A DNA stretch of 64,000 nucleotides from Actinoplanes sichuanensis. Lineage in GTDB: Bacteria > Actinomycetota > Actinomycetes > Mycobacteriales > Micromonosporaceae. Location of the stretch: NCBI RefSeq assembly GCF_033097365.1, contig NZ_AP028461.1, positions 5,828,001 to 5,892,000 on the forward strand. Reading direction: 5' to 3'. The first letter of the stretch is position 1. The number at the start of each line of letters is the position of its first letter. The notes beneath the pieces are model-generated. The model did no database searches and was not told where the DNA came from. It saw only the letters and a list, made by a program, of their open reading frames with translations. This document shows, one piece after another, positions 43,991 to 53,070 of this stretch. Made by a program: the position numbers and the translations under genes.

Positions 43991-44779
43991 TCAGGACACG
44001 AGCTCAGCCCGGATGGAACGCGCGTGGTGGCGGGTCAGATGCCGCCGCCAGACCGGGCGTCCGTGCACGTCGTCGACGTAGTCGGCGTCCGGGATGGTGT
44101 CGAGCGCCGCCTCGACCTCCGCCGCCGACGGCGGCGAGGGGAAACGGAAGACGTAGGGCCGGCGGGTCGCGGCGGTCACCGTCAGCGACACAGCGCCGTC
44201 GGGGTCGGCCCGGCCGATCAGCAGGACGGCCGATCGGCCATGCCGATGCAGAGACCCTCTGCGGTACGCCGTACGCGCGCCCAGCGGACCGGAGGGAAGG
44301 TGGATCGCCCGCAGGAACTCACCGTCACGCAACACGGTGCTCCCCGCACCGGTCACGAAGTCGGCCGCCGGCACCCGGCGTTCCCCGCCGTCCGGCCCGA
44401 CCAGCACACAAGTCCCGTCGAGCGCGACGCTCAGCGAGATCATCGGCCCGGCCGGGAGTGCCGCGCAGAGGTTGCCGCCGACCGTGGCCACGTTCCAGAT
44501 CTTGAACGACGCCAGGAACGCGTGGCAGCACTGCAGCACGATCCCGTGCCGGCCGAGCCGGTCGGCGAGTTCGGCGATGGTGCAGGTGGCCGCGATCTCG
44601 ACACCGTCGTCACGGACAGTGAGAGGCGGCCAGCCGGCGGCGGCCAGGTCGAGGAGCCGGGTCACGTGCGGGCGGGGTTCGCCGAGAAGGGCGGTACCCC
44701 CGCCCATCCAGGCGTCGCCGGGCCGCCACTGACCGGGCTGGGCAGGGCTGATCACTTCGGTGACGGTGTGCAGATCCAC
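43991..44779 (-). CDS. FAD-binding subunit of a xanthine-dehydrogenase-family enzyme
   Basis: A 262-residue CO-dehydrogenase flavoprotein-like subunit: WMGGGTALLGEPRPHVTRLLD, then FKIWNVATVGGNLCAALPAG (FAD-binding loop) and AADFVTGAGSTVLRDGEFLR. It is shorter than most homologues (about 280-300 residues) because the C-terminal domain is compact. It passes electrons from the fused subunit's clusters to the acceptor. It is first in the two-gene operon with the fused subunit and divergent from cydA. Confidence 0.88.
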   Translation of the reverse strand: MDLHTVTEVISPAQPGQWRPGDAWMGGGTALLGEPRPHVTRLLDLAAAGWPPLTVRDDGVEIAATCTIAELADRLGRHGIVLQCCHAFLASFKIWNVATVGGNLCAALPAGPMISLSVALDGTCVLVGPDGGERRVPAADFVTGAGSTVLRDGEFLRAIHLPSGPLGARTAYRRGSLHRHGRSAVLLIGRADPDGAVSLTVTAATRRPYVFRFPSPPSAAEVEAALDTIPDADYVDDVHGRPVWRRHLTRHHARSIRAELVS

Positions 44780-44861
44780 GAAATCACGCTACGCGTCTCA
44801 TGTTTCCGTTCTCAGCGATCTTCCGGGGCTTCGCCGAACCTGCCGCCTGCTCCCATCGATC

Positions 44862-44876
44862 GGGACTTTTGGCCCT
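44862..44876 (+). promoter_or_regulatory. DosR/DevR consensus box upstream of cydA
   Basis: GGGACTTTTGGCCCT fits the mycobacterial DosR consensus GGGACTTNNGNCCCT at every defined position, with flanking symmetry. It is 57 nt before the cydA start, a usual distance for activation. A DosR-like regulator of this organism is not in the window, so binding is inference. Confidence 0.72.
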
Positions 44877-44933
44877 GATCACCCGTGAAGTGCCTGGTCA
44901 AGAGTGGGCATCGACGTCGGAGAAAGGACGCTG

Positions 44934-46316
44934 GTGGACGCGCTCGATCTTTCGCGGTGGCAATTCGGAATCACCACCGTGTACCACTTCATCTTCGTTC
45001 CGATAACGATCGGGCTCTCGGCCCTGGTGGCCGGGCTACAGACCGCGTGGGTGCGCACCGGGAAAGAGACGTACCTGCGGGCCACCAGGTTCTGGGGGAA
45101 GCTCTTCCTGATCAACTTCGCGATCGGTGTCGTGACCGGCATCGTGCAGGAGTTCCAGTTCGGCATGAACTGGTCGGCCTACTCACGCTTCGTGGGCGAC
45201 ATCTTCGGCGCGCCGCTCGCCATCGAGGGGCTGCTCGCGTTCTTCCTGGAGTCGACGTTCCTCGGCCTGTGGATCTTCGGCTGGGACCGGCTGCCCAAGC
45301 GCGTGCATCTGGCCACCATCTGGATCGCGTCGATCGGCACGATGATGTCGGCCTACTTCATCCTGGCCGCGAACTCGTGGATGCAGCACCCGGTCGGCTG
45401 GACCATGGGCGACGGGCGGGCCGAGCTGACCAGCATCGGGGCGGTGCTCACCAACTCGACGACACTCGTCACGTTCCCGCACACCATCACCGCCTGTTTC
45501 CTCACCGCGGGGGCGCTGCTGCTCGCGGTCAGCGCCTGGCATCTGCGGCGCGGCAATCAGGACGACGTGTTCCGGCCGTCGCTACGGCTGGGCGCGTGGG
45601 TGGTGCTGATCGCCGGGCTCGGCGTGCTGATCACCGGTGACCTGCAGGCCCGGGTGATGACCGAGCAGCAGCCGATGAAGATGGCGGCCGCCGAGGCGCT
45701 CTACGAGAACACCTCGTCGGCCTCGTTCTCGATCTTCACGGTCGGGTCCCTCGACGGATCCGAGGAGCTCTACTCGGTCCGGATCCCGTCGCTGCTGTCC
45801 TTCATGGCGACCGGTTCCCCCAGCGGCGAGGTCGAGGGCATCAACGATCTCCAGGCGTCATATCAGCAGGAGTACGGCGAGGGTGACTACGTGCCGAACG
45901 TGCCGGTCACCTACTGGTCGTTCCGGCTGATGATCGGCTTCGGGGCACTGGCCATGGTGATCGCGGCCGCGGCGCTGTGGTTCACCCGCGGCACGCGCAG
46001 CCCACGATCGCGATGGCTGTGGATCGCGGCGGTCGGCACGGTGGCGATGCCACTGCTGTCCAACTCGTTCGGGTGGATCTTCACCGAGATGGGGCGGCAG
46101 CCGTGGACGGTGTTCGGCCTGTTCAAGACGGCCGAATCCGGGTCGCCCTCGGTCTCCACCGGCGAGGCGGCGACCGGATTGATCGTTCTGACCGTCCTCT
46201 ACGGCATCCTCGCGGTCATCGAGATCGGACTCTTCCTTAAATATGCGTCTGCCGGGGCGCCTGTGATCGCTCCGGAAACCGATGAAGCCGACAAACCTCT
46301 CGCGTTCGCCTACTGA
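44934..46316 (+). CDS. cydA: Cytochrome bd ubiquinol/menaquinol oxidase subunit I
   Basis: A 460-residue membrane protein with about nine helices, carrying hemes b558, b595 and d. Conserved features are LDLSRWQFGITTVYHFIFVP (heme b595 histidine), AIEGLLAFFLESTFLGLWIF, QQPMKMAAAEALYE (Q-loop start) and the TEMGRQPWTVFG motif with GRQPW. The short Q-loop is typical of actinobacterial and Bacillus-type CydA. Start at GTG 44934 (DALDLSRWQFG) has AGAAAGGA at the right distance; an earlier GTG at 44904 adds ten residues. It reduces O2 at low tension and expels protons only by scalar chemistry. First gene of cydA-cydB-cydD-cydC. Confidence 0.95.
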   Translation: MDALDLSRWQFGITTVYHFIFVPITIGLSALVAGLQTAWVRTGKETYLRATRFWGKLFLINFAIGVVTGIVQEFQFGMNWSAYSRFVGDIFGAPLAIEGLLAFFLESTFLGLWIFGWDRLPKRVHLATIWIASIGTMMSAYFILAANSWMQHPVGWTMGDGRAELTSIGAVLTNSTTLVTFPHTITACFLTAGALLLAVSAWHLRRGNQDDVFRPSLRLGAWVVLIAGLGVLITGDLQARVMTEQQPMKMAAAEALYENTSSASFSIFTVGSLDGSEELYSVRIPSLLSFMATGSPSGEVEGINDLQASYQQEYGEGDYVPNVPVTYWSFRLMIGFGALAMVIAAAALWFTRGTRSPRSRWLWIAAVGTVAMPLLSNSFGWIFTEMGRQPWTVFGLFKTAESGSPSVSTGEAATGLIVLTVLYGILAVIEIGLFLKYASAGAPVIAPETDEADKPLAFAY

Positions 46317-46322
46317 GGAGCC

Positions 46323-47318
46323 ATGGAACTCACCACTGTCTGGTTCATTCTGATCGGCGTCCTCTGGGCCGGGTACTTCCTGCTGGAGGGCTTCGACTTC
46401 GGCGTCGGCATCCTGCTGCCGGTCCTCGGCCGCGACGACCGGTCCCGCCGCCTCGCGATCAACACCATCGGACCGGTCTGGGACGCCAACGAGGTGTGGG
46501 TGCTGGTCGCCGGTGGGGCCACCTTCGCGGCGTTCCCCGAGTGGTACGCCACCCTGTTCTCCGGTTTCTTCCTGCCGCTGCTACTCATCCTGGTCGCGCT
46601 GATCGTCCGCGGGCTCGCCTTCGAATATCGCGGCAAACGCCCGTCGGCGGCCTGGAAACGCGGCTGGGACCTGGCGATCTTCTGGGGCAGCCTGATCCCG
46701 GCGATCCTCTGGGGCGTCGCCTTCGCCAACATCCTGCGCGGGGTGCCCATCGACTCGTCGCACGAATACGTGGGTGGATTCGTCAACCTGCTCAACCCGT
46801 ATGCGCTGCTCGGCGGCCTGACCACACTCGCGCTCTTCACCCTGCACGGCGCGGTCTTCCTCGCTTTGAAGACCGACGGCCCGATGCGTACGGAAGCCGG
46901 CCGGCTCGCCGAGCGTCTGTCCCTCGTCGCCGTCCCGGTCGCCGCCGCGTTCCTGATCTGGACCGGCATCGACAACCTGGACGGTTTCGGGATCGCACTG
47001 TCCGTGTCGGCCGCGCTGACCCTGGTCGGCTCGGTGGTGCTGACCAGGGCACGACGTGAGGGCTGGGCGTTCGCATCGACCGGAGCGACCATCGTGCTCG
47101 CCGTCGCCGCACTGTTCGTCACGCTGTTCCCGGACGTCATGCCGTCGACGATCGACGGGGCCTACAGCCTGACCGTCACCAACGCGTCATCGACGCCGTA
47201 CACCTTGACTGTCATGACGTGGGTGGCCGCCGCGTTCACCCCGATCGTGCTGCTGTACCAGGGCTGGACCTACTGGGTCTTCCGCAAGCGGCTCAAGCTG
47301 AGCGACATCCCCGGCTGA
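46323..47318 (+). CDS. cydB: Cytochrome bd oxidase subunit II
   Basis: A 331-residue membrane subunit of the bd oxidase with about eight helices: LIGVLWAGYFLLEGFDFGVG at the N-terminus, NTIGPVWDANEVWVLVAGGA, LIVRGLAFEYRGKRPSAAWK and FTLHGAVFLALKTDGPMR are family signatures. It packs against CydA and needs CydDC for its assembly. It starts 6 nt after cydA with GAGGAGCC as ribosome-binding site. Confidence 0.95.
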   Translation: MELTTVWFILIGVLWAGYFLLEGFDFGVGILLPVLGRDDRSRRLAINTIGPVWDANEVWVLVAGGATFAAFPEWYATLFSGFFLPLLLILVALIVRGLAFEYRGKRPSAAWKRGWDLAIFWGSLIPAILWGVAFANILRGVPIDSSHEYVGGFVNLLNPYALLGGLTTLALFTLHGAVFLALKTDGPMRTEAGRLAERLSLVAVPVAAAFLIWTGIDNLDGFGIALSVSAALTLVGSVVLTRARREGWAFASTGATIVLAVAALFVTLFPDVMPSTIDGAYSLTVTNASSTPYTLTVMTWVAAAFTPIVLLYQGWTYWVFRKRLKLSDIPG

Positions 47319-47419
47319 TCCCCGGTCCTCGCCTGCGGCGCCCATCACCGCAGGCGAGGTGGTGGGCCGGATTCCCCGACTGTTCGCGTGTAAACGGCTT
47401 GTCCCCCGGAAGGACGTCG

Positions 47420-49063
47420 ATGAAGCCCCTGGACCCCCGCCTGCTCGGATACGCCCGGGCCACCCGGGCCTACCTGGCCGCGACCGTCGTGCTCGGGGTC
47501 GTCCACGCCGGGTTGCTGGTCGCTCAGGCCACCCTGCTCGCGGCGGCGATCACGGCGGTGTTCCTGGACGGCGCCGCGATCACCGAAAGCCGGGCCGCGG
47601 GCATGCCGACGCCGGCGGCGCTGGCACTCGTCGTGGTCGCCCGGTCCGCGGTGGCCTGGGCGCAGGAGGTGACCTCGGCCCGGGCCGCCGCCGCCGTCAA
47701 GAGCCAACTCCGCCGCCGGCTGCTCGCCCACGTCGCCGCGCGGGGGCCGGCCGGCGTGCCGTCGAGCGGGGAGATCGCGACGCTCGCCGGGGACGGGCTC
47801 GACGCGCTGGACGCCTACTTCGCGCGGTATCTGCCACAGCTCGTACTGGCGGTGCTGGTCCCGGGACTGCTGTTGGTCCGGCTGCTGCCCGCCGACCTGA
47901 TCGCCACCGTCACCATCGCGGTCACGTTGCCGCTGATCCCGCTGTTCATGGTGCTCGTCGGGAGGCACACCGAGGCGCGGAACCGGCGGCAGTTCCGGCT
48001 GCTGGCCCGACTCTCCCACCACTTCCTCGACGTGGTCGCCGGGCTGCCCACGCTGAAACTGTTCGGGCGGGCGCGGGTCCAGGCCGGGATCATCCGACGG
48101 ATCAGCGACGACCAGCGGCGGCACACCATGCGGACACTGCGGACCGCGTTCCTGTCGTCGCTGGTCCTGGAACTGCTGGCCACGCTGTCGGTGGCGCTCG
48201 TCGCGGTCGGGATCGGGCTGCGCCTGGTGCACGGGGACCTCGACCTGGCCACCGCGCTGCTCGTACTGATCCTCGCGCCGGAGGCTTACCGGCCCCTGCG
48301 TGAGGTCGGCGCCAACTACCACGCCAGCGCGGAAGGGCTGGCGGCGGCGGAAGAGGTGTTCGCGATCCTCGAGACTCCGCTTCCGACCGGCGGGACCGTC
48401 CCGCCGCGGGCCGGGGACATCGTGTTCGACCGGGTCGTGGTGCGGTATCCCGGGCGGGCCGGGGCGGCGCTGCGACTCGACGCGACCATCCGGGCCGGTG
48501 AGGTCGTGGCGTTGACCGGGCCGTCCGGCTGCGGGAAATCGACGGCTCTCGCGGTACTGCTGGGCTTCGTCACTCCCTCGGCGGGAACCGTGAGCGCGGG
48601 CGGCGTACCGCTGACGGATCTTGATCTTGCGGCTTGGCGCCGCAGGATCGCCTGGGTTCCGCAACGTCCGCATCTGTTCGCCTGTTCGGTGTACGAGAAC
48701 ATTGCGCTGACCGGAAATGCCGATGGTCCGGAGGTCGTCGCCGCGGCCCGGAAGGCCGACGCGGACGGGTTCGTCCAGCAGTTGCCGGAGGCCTACGCGA
48801 CAGTGCTGGGGGATGCCGGGACCGGACTCTCCGCCGGGCAACGGCAGCGGATCGCGCTGGCTCGGGCTTTTCTGCGGGACGCGCCGATCGTGCTGCTGGA
48901 CGAGCCGACCGCCAACCTCGACACCGAAACCGCCGCCGGGGTGATGGACGCGATCCGCCGCCTGGCTCGCGGGCGCACCGTGATCATCGCGGCTCACCGT
49001 CCGGAATTGATCGCCCTCGCCGACCGCGTCATCGACCTGACCGACGCACTGGTGCCGGCATGA
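47420..49063 (+). CDS. cydD: ABC exporter half-transporter CydD
   Basis: A 547-residue fused membrane/ATPase half-transporter. Six helices fill residues 15-300. The ATPase has Walker A GPSGCGKSTAL (about 371-381), AWVPQRPHLFACSVYENIAL (Q-loop), signature LSAGQRQRIALARAFL and Walker B IVLLDEPTANLDTETA. CydDC exports glutathione and cysteine, or heme-related thiols, and is required for cytochrome bd assembly. The start ATG follows GGAAGGACGTCG; an upstream open frame crosses the spacer. Its stop overlaps the cydC start (ATGA). Confidence 0.94.
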   Translation: MKPLDPRLLGYARATRAYLAATVVLGVVHAGLLVAQATLLAAAITAVFLDGAAITESRAAGMPTPAALALVVVARSAVAWAQEVTSARAAAAVKSQLRRRLLAHVAARGPAGVPSSGEIATLAGDGLDALDAYFARYLPQLVLAVLVPGLLLVRLLPADLIATVTIAVTLPLIPLFMVLVGRHTEARNRRQFRLLARLSHHFLDVVAGLPTLKLFGRARVQAGIIRRISDDQRRHTMRTLRTAFLSSLVLELLATLSVALVAVGIGLRLVHGDLDLATALLVLILAPEAYRPLREVGANYHASAEGLAAAEEVFAILETPLPTGGTVPPRAGDIVFDRVVVRYPGRAGAALRLDATIRAGEVVALTGPSGCGKSTALAVLLGFVTPSAGTVSAGGVPLTDLDLAAWRRRIAWVPQRPHLFACSVYENIALTGNADGPEVVAAARKADADGFVQQLPEAYATVLGDAGTGLSAGQRQRIALARAFLRDAPIVLLDEPTANLDTETAAGVMDAIRRLARGRTVIIAAHRPELIALADRVIDLTDALVPA

Positions 49064-50802
49064 GCGACACCACGCCGCCCGCCACCGCGCCGGACGCCGA
49101 CCTGCCGGGCAGCGGATCCCGGGACGCCGTCGCGGTCGGAACCGCCACCCGGGGGCCCGACACCCTCCGGCTGCTACGGCCGGCCGCCGGGCGGCTCGCG
49201 TCGGCGCTGCTCGCCGGGGCCGGGGCGGCCGGGGCCGCGGTGACGCTGACCGCGGTGTCGGCGTGGCTGATCTCGCGGGCCGCGCTGCATCCACCGGTAC
49301 TGCATCTGATGGTGGCGATCGTCGCGGTCCGGGCGTGCGGGCTGAGCCGGGGTGTGCTGCGGTATCTGGAGCGGGTGTTCGGGCACGATGCCGCGTTCCG
49401 GATCCTCGCCGACGTGCGGGTGCGGCTGTTCGAACGCCTGGAACGCCTGGCGCCGGCCGGTCTCGCCGACTTCCGGCGAGCGGATCTGGCCCGGCGGCTC
49501 GCCTCCGACGTCGACGCCGTCCTCGACCTGGTCACCCGGGTGGTGCTGCCCTACGCGGTCGCGGCCGTCGTCGGGCTCGCGTCGGTGCTGGTGGTGGGCA
49601 CGCTGGTGCCGGCCGCCGGGTCGGCGCTGGCGCTGGCGCTGCTGGTCGCCGGAGCCGGGGTGCCGCTGCTGCAACGGGCGGCGGCACGGCGGACCGACGG
49701 GCGGCTGGCACCGCTACGCGCCGACCTCGGCACCGGTGTCGTCGACCTGCTGCACGGTCTGCCCGATCTGACCGCGTACGGCGCCACCCGCGACCGCCTC
49801 GACCGGCTCGCGATGGTCGACGCCCGGCTGACCGCGGCGGCCCGTGGATCGGCCGCGACCGCCGGGCTGGGTGCCGCCGTGACCGCGCTCGCCACCGGGG
49901 TGTCGGTGCTGGCCGGGCTGGTCGCGGGGGCCGCCGCGGTGCGGTCCGGCGATCTGCCGGGTGAACTGCTGGCCCTGGTCGTGCTGACTCCCCTGGCGGT
50001 GTTCGAGATCGCCGGGCCGCTGCCGGTGGCCGCCCAGCACTATGCGGCGGCCCGCGCCTCCCTCCAGCGGCTGGCCGAGATCTGGACCACTCCCGACGTC
50101 CCAGCCGGACAAGACGACCGGCCGGCCGGGTTTGACGGGCAGCGGGGCCGGGTTCCGGAGATCCGGGTGGAGGGGGTCACCGCCGGGTGGGTCGACGGAC
50201 GGACCGCGATCAGTGGCGCCGACCTCTTGCTGCCCGCCGGTGGGCGGGTCGCTCTCGTCGGGCCCAGCGGTTCCGGGAAGAGCACCGTCGCCGCGCTGCT
50301 CGTGCGGTTTCTGGATCCACGGGTCGGGCGGGTGACCATGGACGGCGTCGACCTGCGGGACATTCCGGCGGAGCGGGTACGGAAGGTGGTCGGGTATCTA
50401 CCCGAGGACGCCTACCTGTTCGACACCACGATCGCCGCCAACCTGCGGATCGCCAGAACCGACGCGACCGACGACCGGCTGCGCGAGGCACTGGCCGAGG
50501 CCCGGCTGCTGGACTGGGTCGACACCCTGCCGGACGGTCTGGAGACGCTCGTCGGCGAGCACGGGATGGCGCTGTCCGGCGGTCAGCGACGCCGGCTCGC
50601 CCTGGCCCGGCTGCTGCTCACCGACGCCCGGGTGCTGGTCCTCGACGAGCCCACCGAGCACCTGGACGAGACCACGGCCTCGGCCCTGACGCGTGATCTG
50701 CTGGCGACGGCCGGGGAGCGTACCGTCCTGTTGATCACGCACCGCACCGCCCTGGACGGGCTGACCGTCGTCTCGTCCGACGGTTCAGACGTGTGCCGGT
50801 GA
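49060..50802 (+). CDS. cydC: ABC exporter half-transporter CydC
   Basis: A 580-residue half-transporter, partner of CydD. The N-terminal 40 residues are Thr/Pro/Ala-rich, then the membrane domain has TLTAVSAWLISRAALHPPVL and GVLRYLERVFGHDAAFRILA, both characteristic of CydC. The ATPase has Walker A GPSGSGKSTVAAL, signature LSGGQRRRLALARLLL and Walker B VLVLDEPTEHLDE. It closes the cydABDC operon. Its last 18 nt overlap the convergent histidine kinase gene. Confidence 0.94.
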   Translation: MSDTTPPATAPDADLPGSGSRDAVAVGTATRGPDTLRLLRPAAGRLASALLAGAGAAGAAVTLTAVSAWLISRAALHPPVLHLMVAIVAVRACGLSRGVLRYLERVFGHDAAFRILADVRVRLFERLERLAPAGLADFRRADLARRLASDVDAVLDLVTRVVLPYAVAAVVGLASVLVVGTLVPAAGSALALALLVAGAGVPLLQRAAARRTDGRLAPLRADLGTGVVDLLHGLPDLTAYGATRDRLDRLAMVDARLTAAARGSAATAGLGAAVTALATGVSVLAGLVAGAAAVRSGDLPGELLALVVLTPLAVFEIAGPLPVAAQHYAAARASLQRLAEIWTTPDVPAGQDDRPAGFDGQRGRVPEIRVEGVTAGWVDGRTAISGADLLLPAGGRVALVGPSGSGKSTVAALLVRFLDPRVGRVTMDGVDLRDIPAERVRKVVGYLPEDAYLFDTTIAANLRIARTDATDDRLREALAEARLLDWVDTLPDGLETLVGEHGMALSGGQRRRLALARLLLTDARVLVLDEPTEHLDETTASALTRDLLATAGERTVLLITHRTALDGLTVVSSDGSDVCR

Positions 50803-52719
50803 CCGTGGCTCGGCGGGCGCCGGGCAGGCCGGCAGGGTGAGGGTGAACGTGCTGCCCCGCCCGACGACCGACTGCACGGCGATGGTGCCGTTGTGGTCGC
50901 GGACGATGTCCCGGACGATCGCCAGACCCAGGCCGGGACCCTGGACGGCCTGGTCCATCGCATTCCCGGCCCGGTGGAACGGGGTGAACAGCCCCGGCAC
51001 GTCCTCGGCCGGGATGCCGATGCCGGTGTCGGTGACCGCGACCGCGACCGAACGGTCGTCGGCGGTCATCCGGCACTCGACACTGCCGCCGTCCGGGGTG
51101 AACTTGATGGCGTTCTCAACGAGCTTGCGCAGGGCCCGCTGAAGCTGGGTACGGTCCCCGCGTACCCATCCCTCATCGGTGTCGAAGGTGACGGTGAGGC
51201 CCTTCGCCCGTGCCGCGTTGGCGAGTTCGGCCCGGACCAGATGGGCGAGAGCGGCCAGGTCGAGGGCCTCGGTGTGGGAGGTCGTGCCGTGGTCCGGCCG
51301 GTCGAGCAGGATCAGGTCGCCGATGGTGTCGTGCAGGCGGTGGGCGTTGCGCAGGATGGCGTTGAGCGCGCGCTGCTGGAGGGTGGTGAGCGCACCGCCG
51401 TCCTCGTCGGTGATCATCTCGGTGTACCCGAGGATGCTGGTCAGCGGGGTGCGCAGCTCGTGGGTGACGGTCTGGATGAAGACGTCCTTGCGCTGGTCGA
51501 GCATCCGCAGTTCGGTGATCAGGCGGGCCTGCTTGTCCTGGAGGCTGAGCTGGCGCAGCGCCCGTTCGATCTCGCGGACCACACCGGCGAGCAGGCGCTG
51601 TTCGTCCTCGGCCCAGACCGGTGCGCCGGGACGGTGGACGCGGAGATATCCGGGCGCGCAGTCGGTGTCGCCGCCGATACCGAGCCAGATGCCGCCGTCG
51701 GGGCGGACCCGCAGGTAGCCGGGTTTGGCGGCGAGGACCTCGGCGATCTGGTCGGCCGGCGGATCGACGACCGCGGCCGGCCAGTGGGCGTGCAGGGCGC
51801 TGGTGCCGGGCAGGACCATCTGGCTGTGCACGGCGGCCGCGTCGACGGCCACCGCGATCAGTTCGGCGATGCGCCGGCCGGTGGCGGCCGGGTCGGCCAT
51901 CTCCTGCATCTCGGCGGCGACGGCCTGCCGGAGGCCGGCCCGCGCGGCGCGGGCCTGCTCGGCGGCGAGAAGGGTCTCGGTCTGCGCGGCGAGATCGTTG
52001 AGAGCCTCCACGACGGTACGCAACTCGTCCGCCCCGACCGGTTCGGCGCGGGCCGAGCGGTCGCCTTCGGCGAGACGGCGGATGGTCATGCCGAGCCGTT
52101 CGAGCGGGACGAGCAGTTCGCGCCGCCCGGTGCGGGCCACCGACACGCCGATGATCATGATGGCGACGACCAGGATCGTGGCGGCCAGGTCGAGCGAGTA
52201 GCGGGTCGAGGCGGCGGCCGACAGGGCGCGGTCGCGTTGCCGTTCGACCGCGCCGTTGACGGCTGCGTTGACCTCGCGGAACTCGTCGAACATCTCCTTG
52301 CCGCGGACGGCCCGGGCGGGGTCGTGGTCGGGTGAGCCGGCGGCGACGATCGGGGCCGCGTACTCGTCCAGCCAGGCGTGCACCGCCTCGCGCTCGCGGC
52401 CGAGCAGCTGTGCGGCGTCGTCGTCGCCGATCGTGCGGGCCATCTCGTCGAGGGCGACGAGGGCGGCGGTCCAGCCCTTCTCGTACGGCTCGAGGAAGAT
52501 GGGTTCGCCGGTGAGCAGGAAGCCGCGCACCCCGGTCTCGGCGTCGGTCATCCGCTGCAGGACCTGGTCGTTGGCGACCTCGGCCCGGTTGGCCCGGTCG
52601 ATCGCGTGTTCGTGTTGGTTGCGCATCCGCGTGCTGAGGCCGAACTGGACCAGCAGCAGGACCGTGAAGAGTACGAGGAGTGCGAGGAAGCCGACGTTGA
52701 GGCGGCGCTGCACGCTCAT
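50785..52719 (-). CDS. Sensor histidine kinase with CHASE3 domain
   Basis: A 644-residue hybrid sensor. An N-terminal helix (FLALLVLFTVLLLVQFGLS) leads into an extracellular CHASE3 domain (residues about 35-185, VLQRMTDAETGVRGFLLTGE), then a second helix (LDLAATILVVAIMIIGVSVA), HAMP, a GAF-like region (about 270-390), HisKA with phospho-His in THELRTPLTSILGYTEMITD, and HATPase with ENAIKFTPDGGSVECRM, GIGIPAEDVPGLFTPFHRAG and GPGLGLAIVRDIVRDH. No response regulator gene adjoins it, so its partner is elsewhere. It is convergent with and slightly overlaps cydC. Confidence 0.9.
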   Translation of the reverse strand: MSVQRRLNVGFLALLVLFTVLLLVQFGLSTRMRNQHEHAIDRANRAEVANDQVLQRMTDAETGVRGFLLTGEPIFLEPYEKGWTAALVALDEMARTIGDDDAAQLLGREREAVHAWLDEYAAPIVAAGSPDHDPARAVRGKEMFDEFREVNAAVNGAVERQRDRALSAAASTRYSLDLAATILVVAIMIIGVSVARTGRRELLVPLERLGMTIRRLAEGDRSARAEPVGADELRTVVEALNDLAAQTETLLAAEQARAARAGLRQAVAAEMQEMADPAATGRRIAELIAVAVDAAAVHSQMVLPGTSALHAHWPAAVVDPPADQIAEVLAAKPGYLRVRPDGGIWLGIGGDTDCAPGYLRVHRPGAPVWAEDEQRLLAGVVREIERALRQLSLQDKQARLITELRMLDQRKDVFIQTVTHELRTPLTSILGYTEMITDEDGGALTTLQQRALNAILRNAHRLHDTIGDLILLDRPDHGTTSHTEALDLAALAHLVRAELANAARAKGLTVTFDTDEGWVRGDRTQLQRALRKLVENAIKFTPDGGSVECRMTADDRSVAVAVTDTGIGIPAEDVPGLFTPFHRAGNAMDQAVQGPGLGLAIVRDIVRDHNGTIAVQSVVGRGSTFTLTLPACPAPAEPRSPAHV

Positions 52720-53070
52720 CGGCGGCGGTCCTCGCGGGCGGTCATGCCTCTCCGATCGGCAGGTCAGGGCCGTGACCTAAGTCTCCTCCCGGCCAATTCA
52801 CTTCGTTACCCATCCGCAATAAACCAGGCCTTGCGTACCCCGGGTAACGGGTAACTCGCCAGCCTCGATCCTAATGTCGGAAATTTCGGACACATGGGTG
52901 GCGGAGGTCACGGTGAGTCATGTTGATCTAGTGAATTGGGTTACTGACGGGTAAATCAAGCCCTTGTAGTCGCGGCCCGGTAGCGGCAACATTTCCCGCA
53001 CATTACGACCGCGACCATCGATGTGCCTCGCTGCGCAAGTCGCCGGTCCCACCATCCATGAGGAGGTTCC
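52720..53070. other. 351-nt divergent promoter region between the CHASE3 kinase and the DUF6230 gene
   Basis: No gene is seen. The stretch contains several GT(A/T)AC pentamers (GTTAC at 52805 and 52940; GTAAC at 52844 and 52851), two of them in a direct repeat GGGTAACGGGTAAC. Paired GTNAC motifs are known half-sites for BldD of Streptomyces, but spacing here is irregular. A GAGGAGG ribosome-binding site precedes the downstream GTG. Confidence 0.4.
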
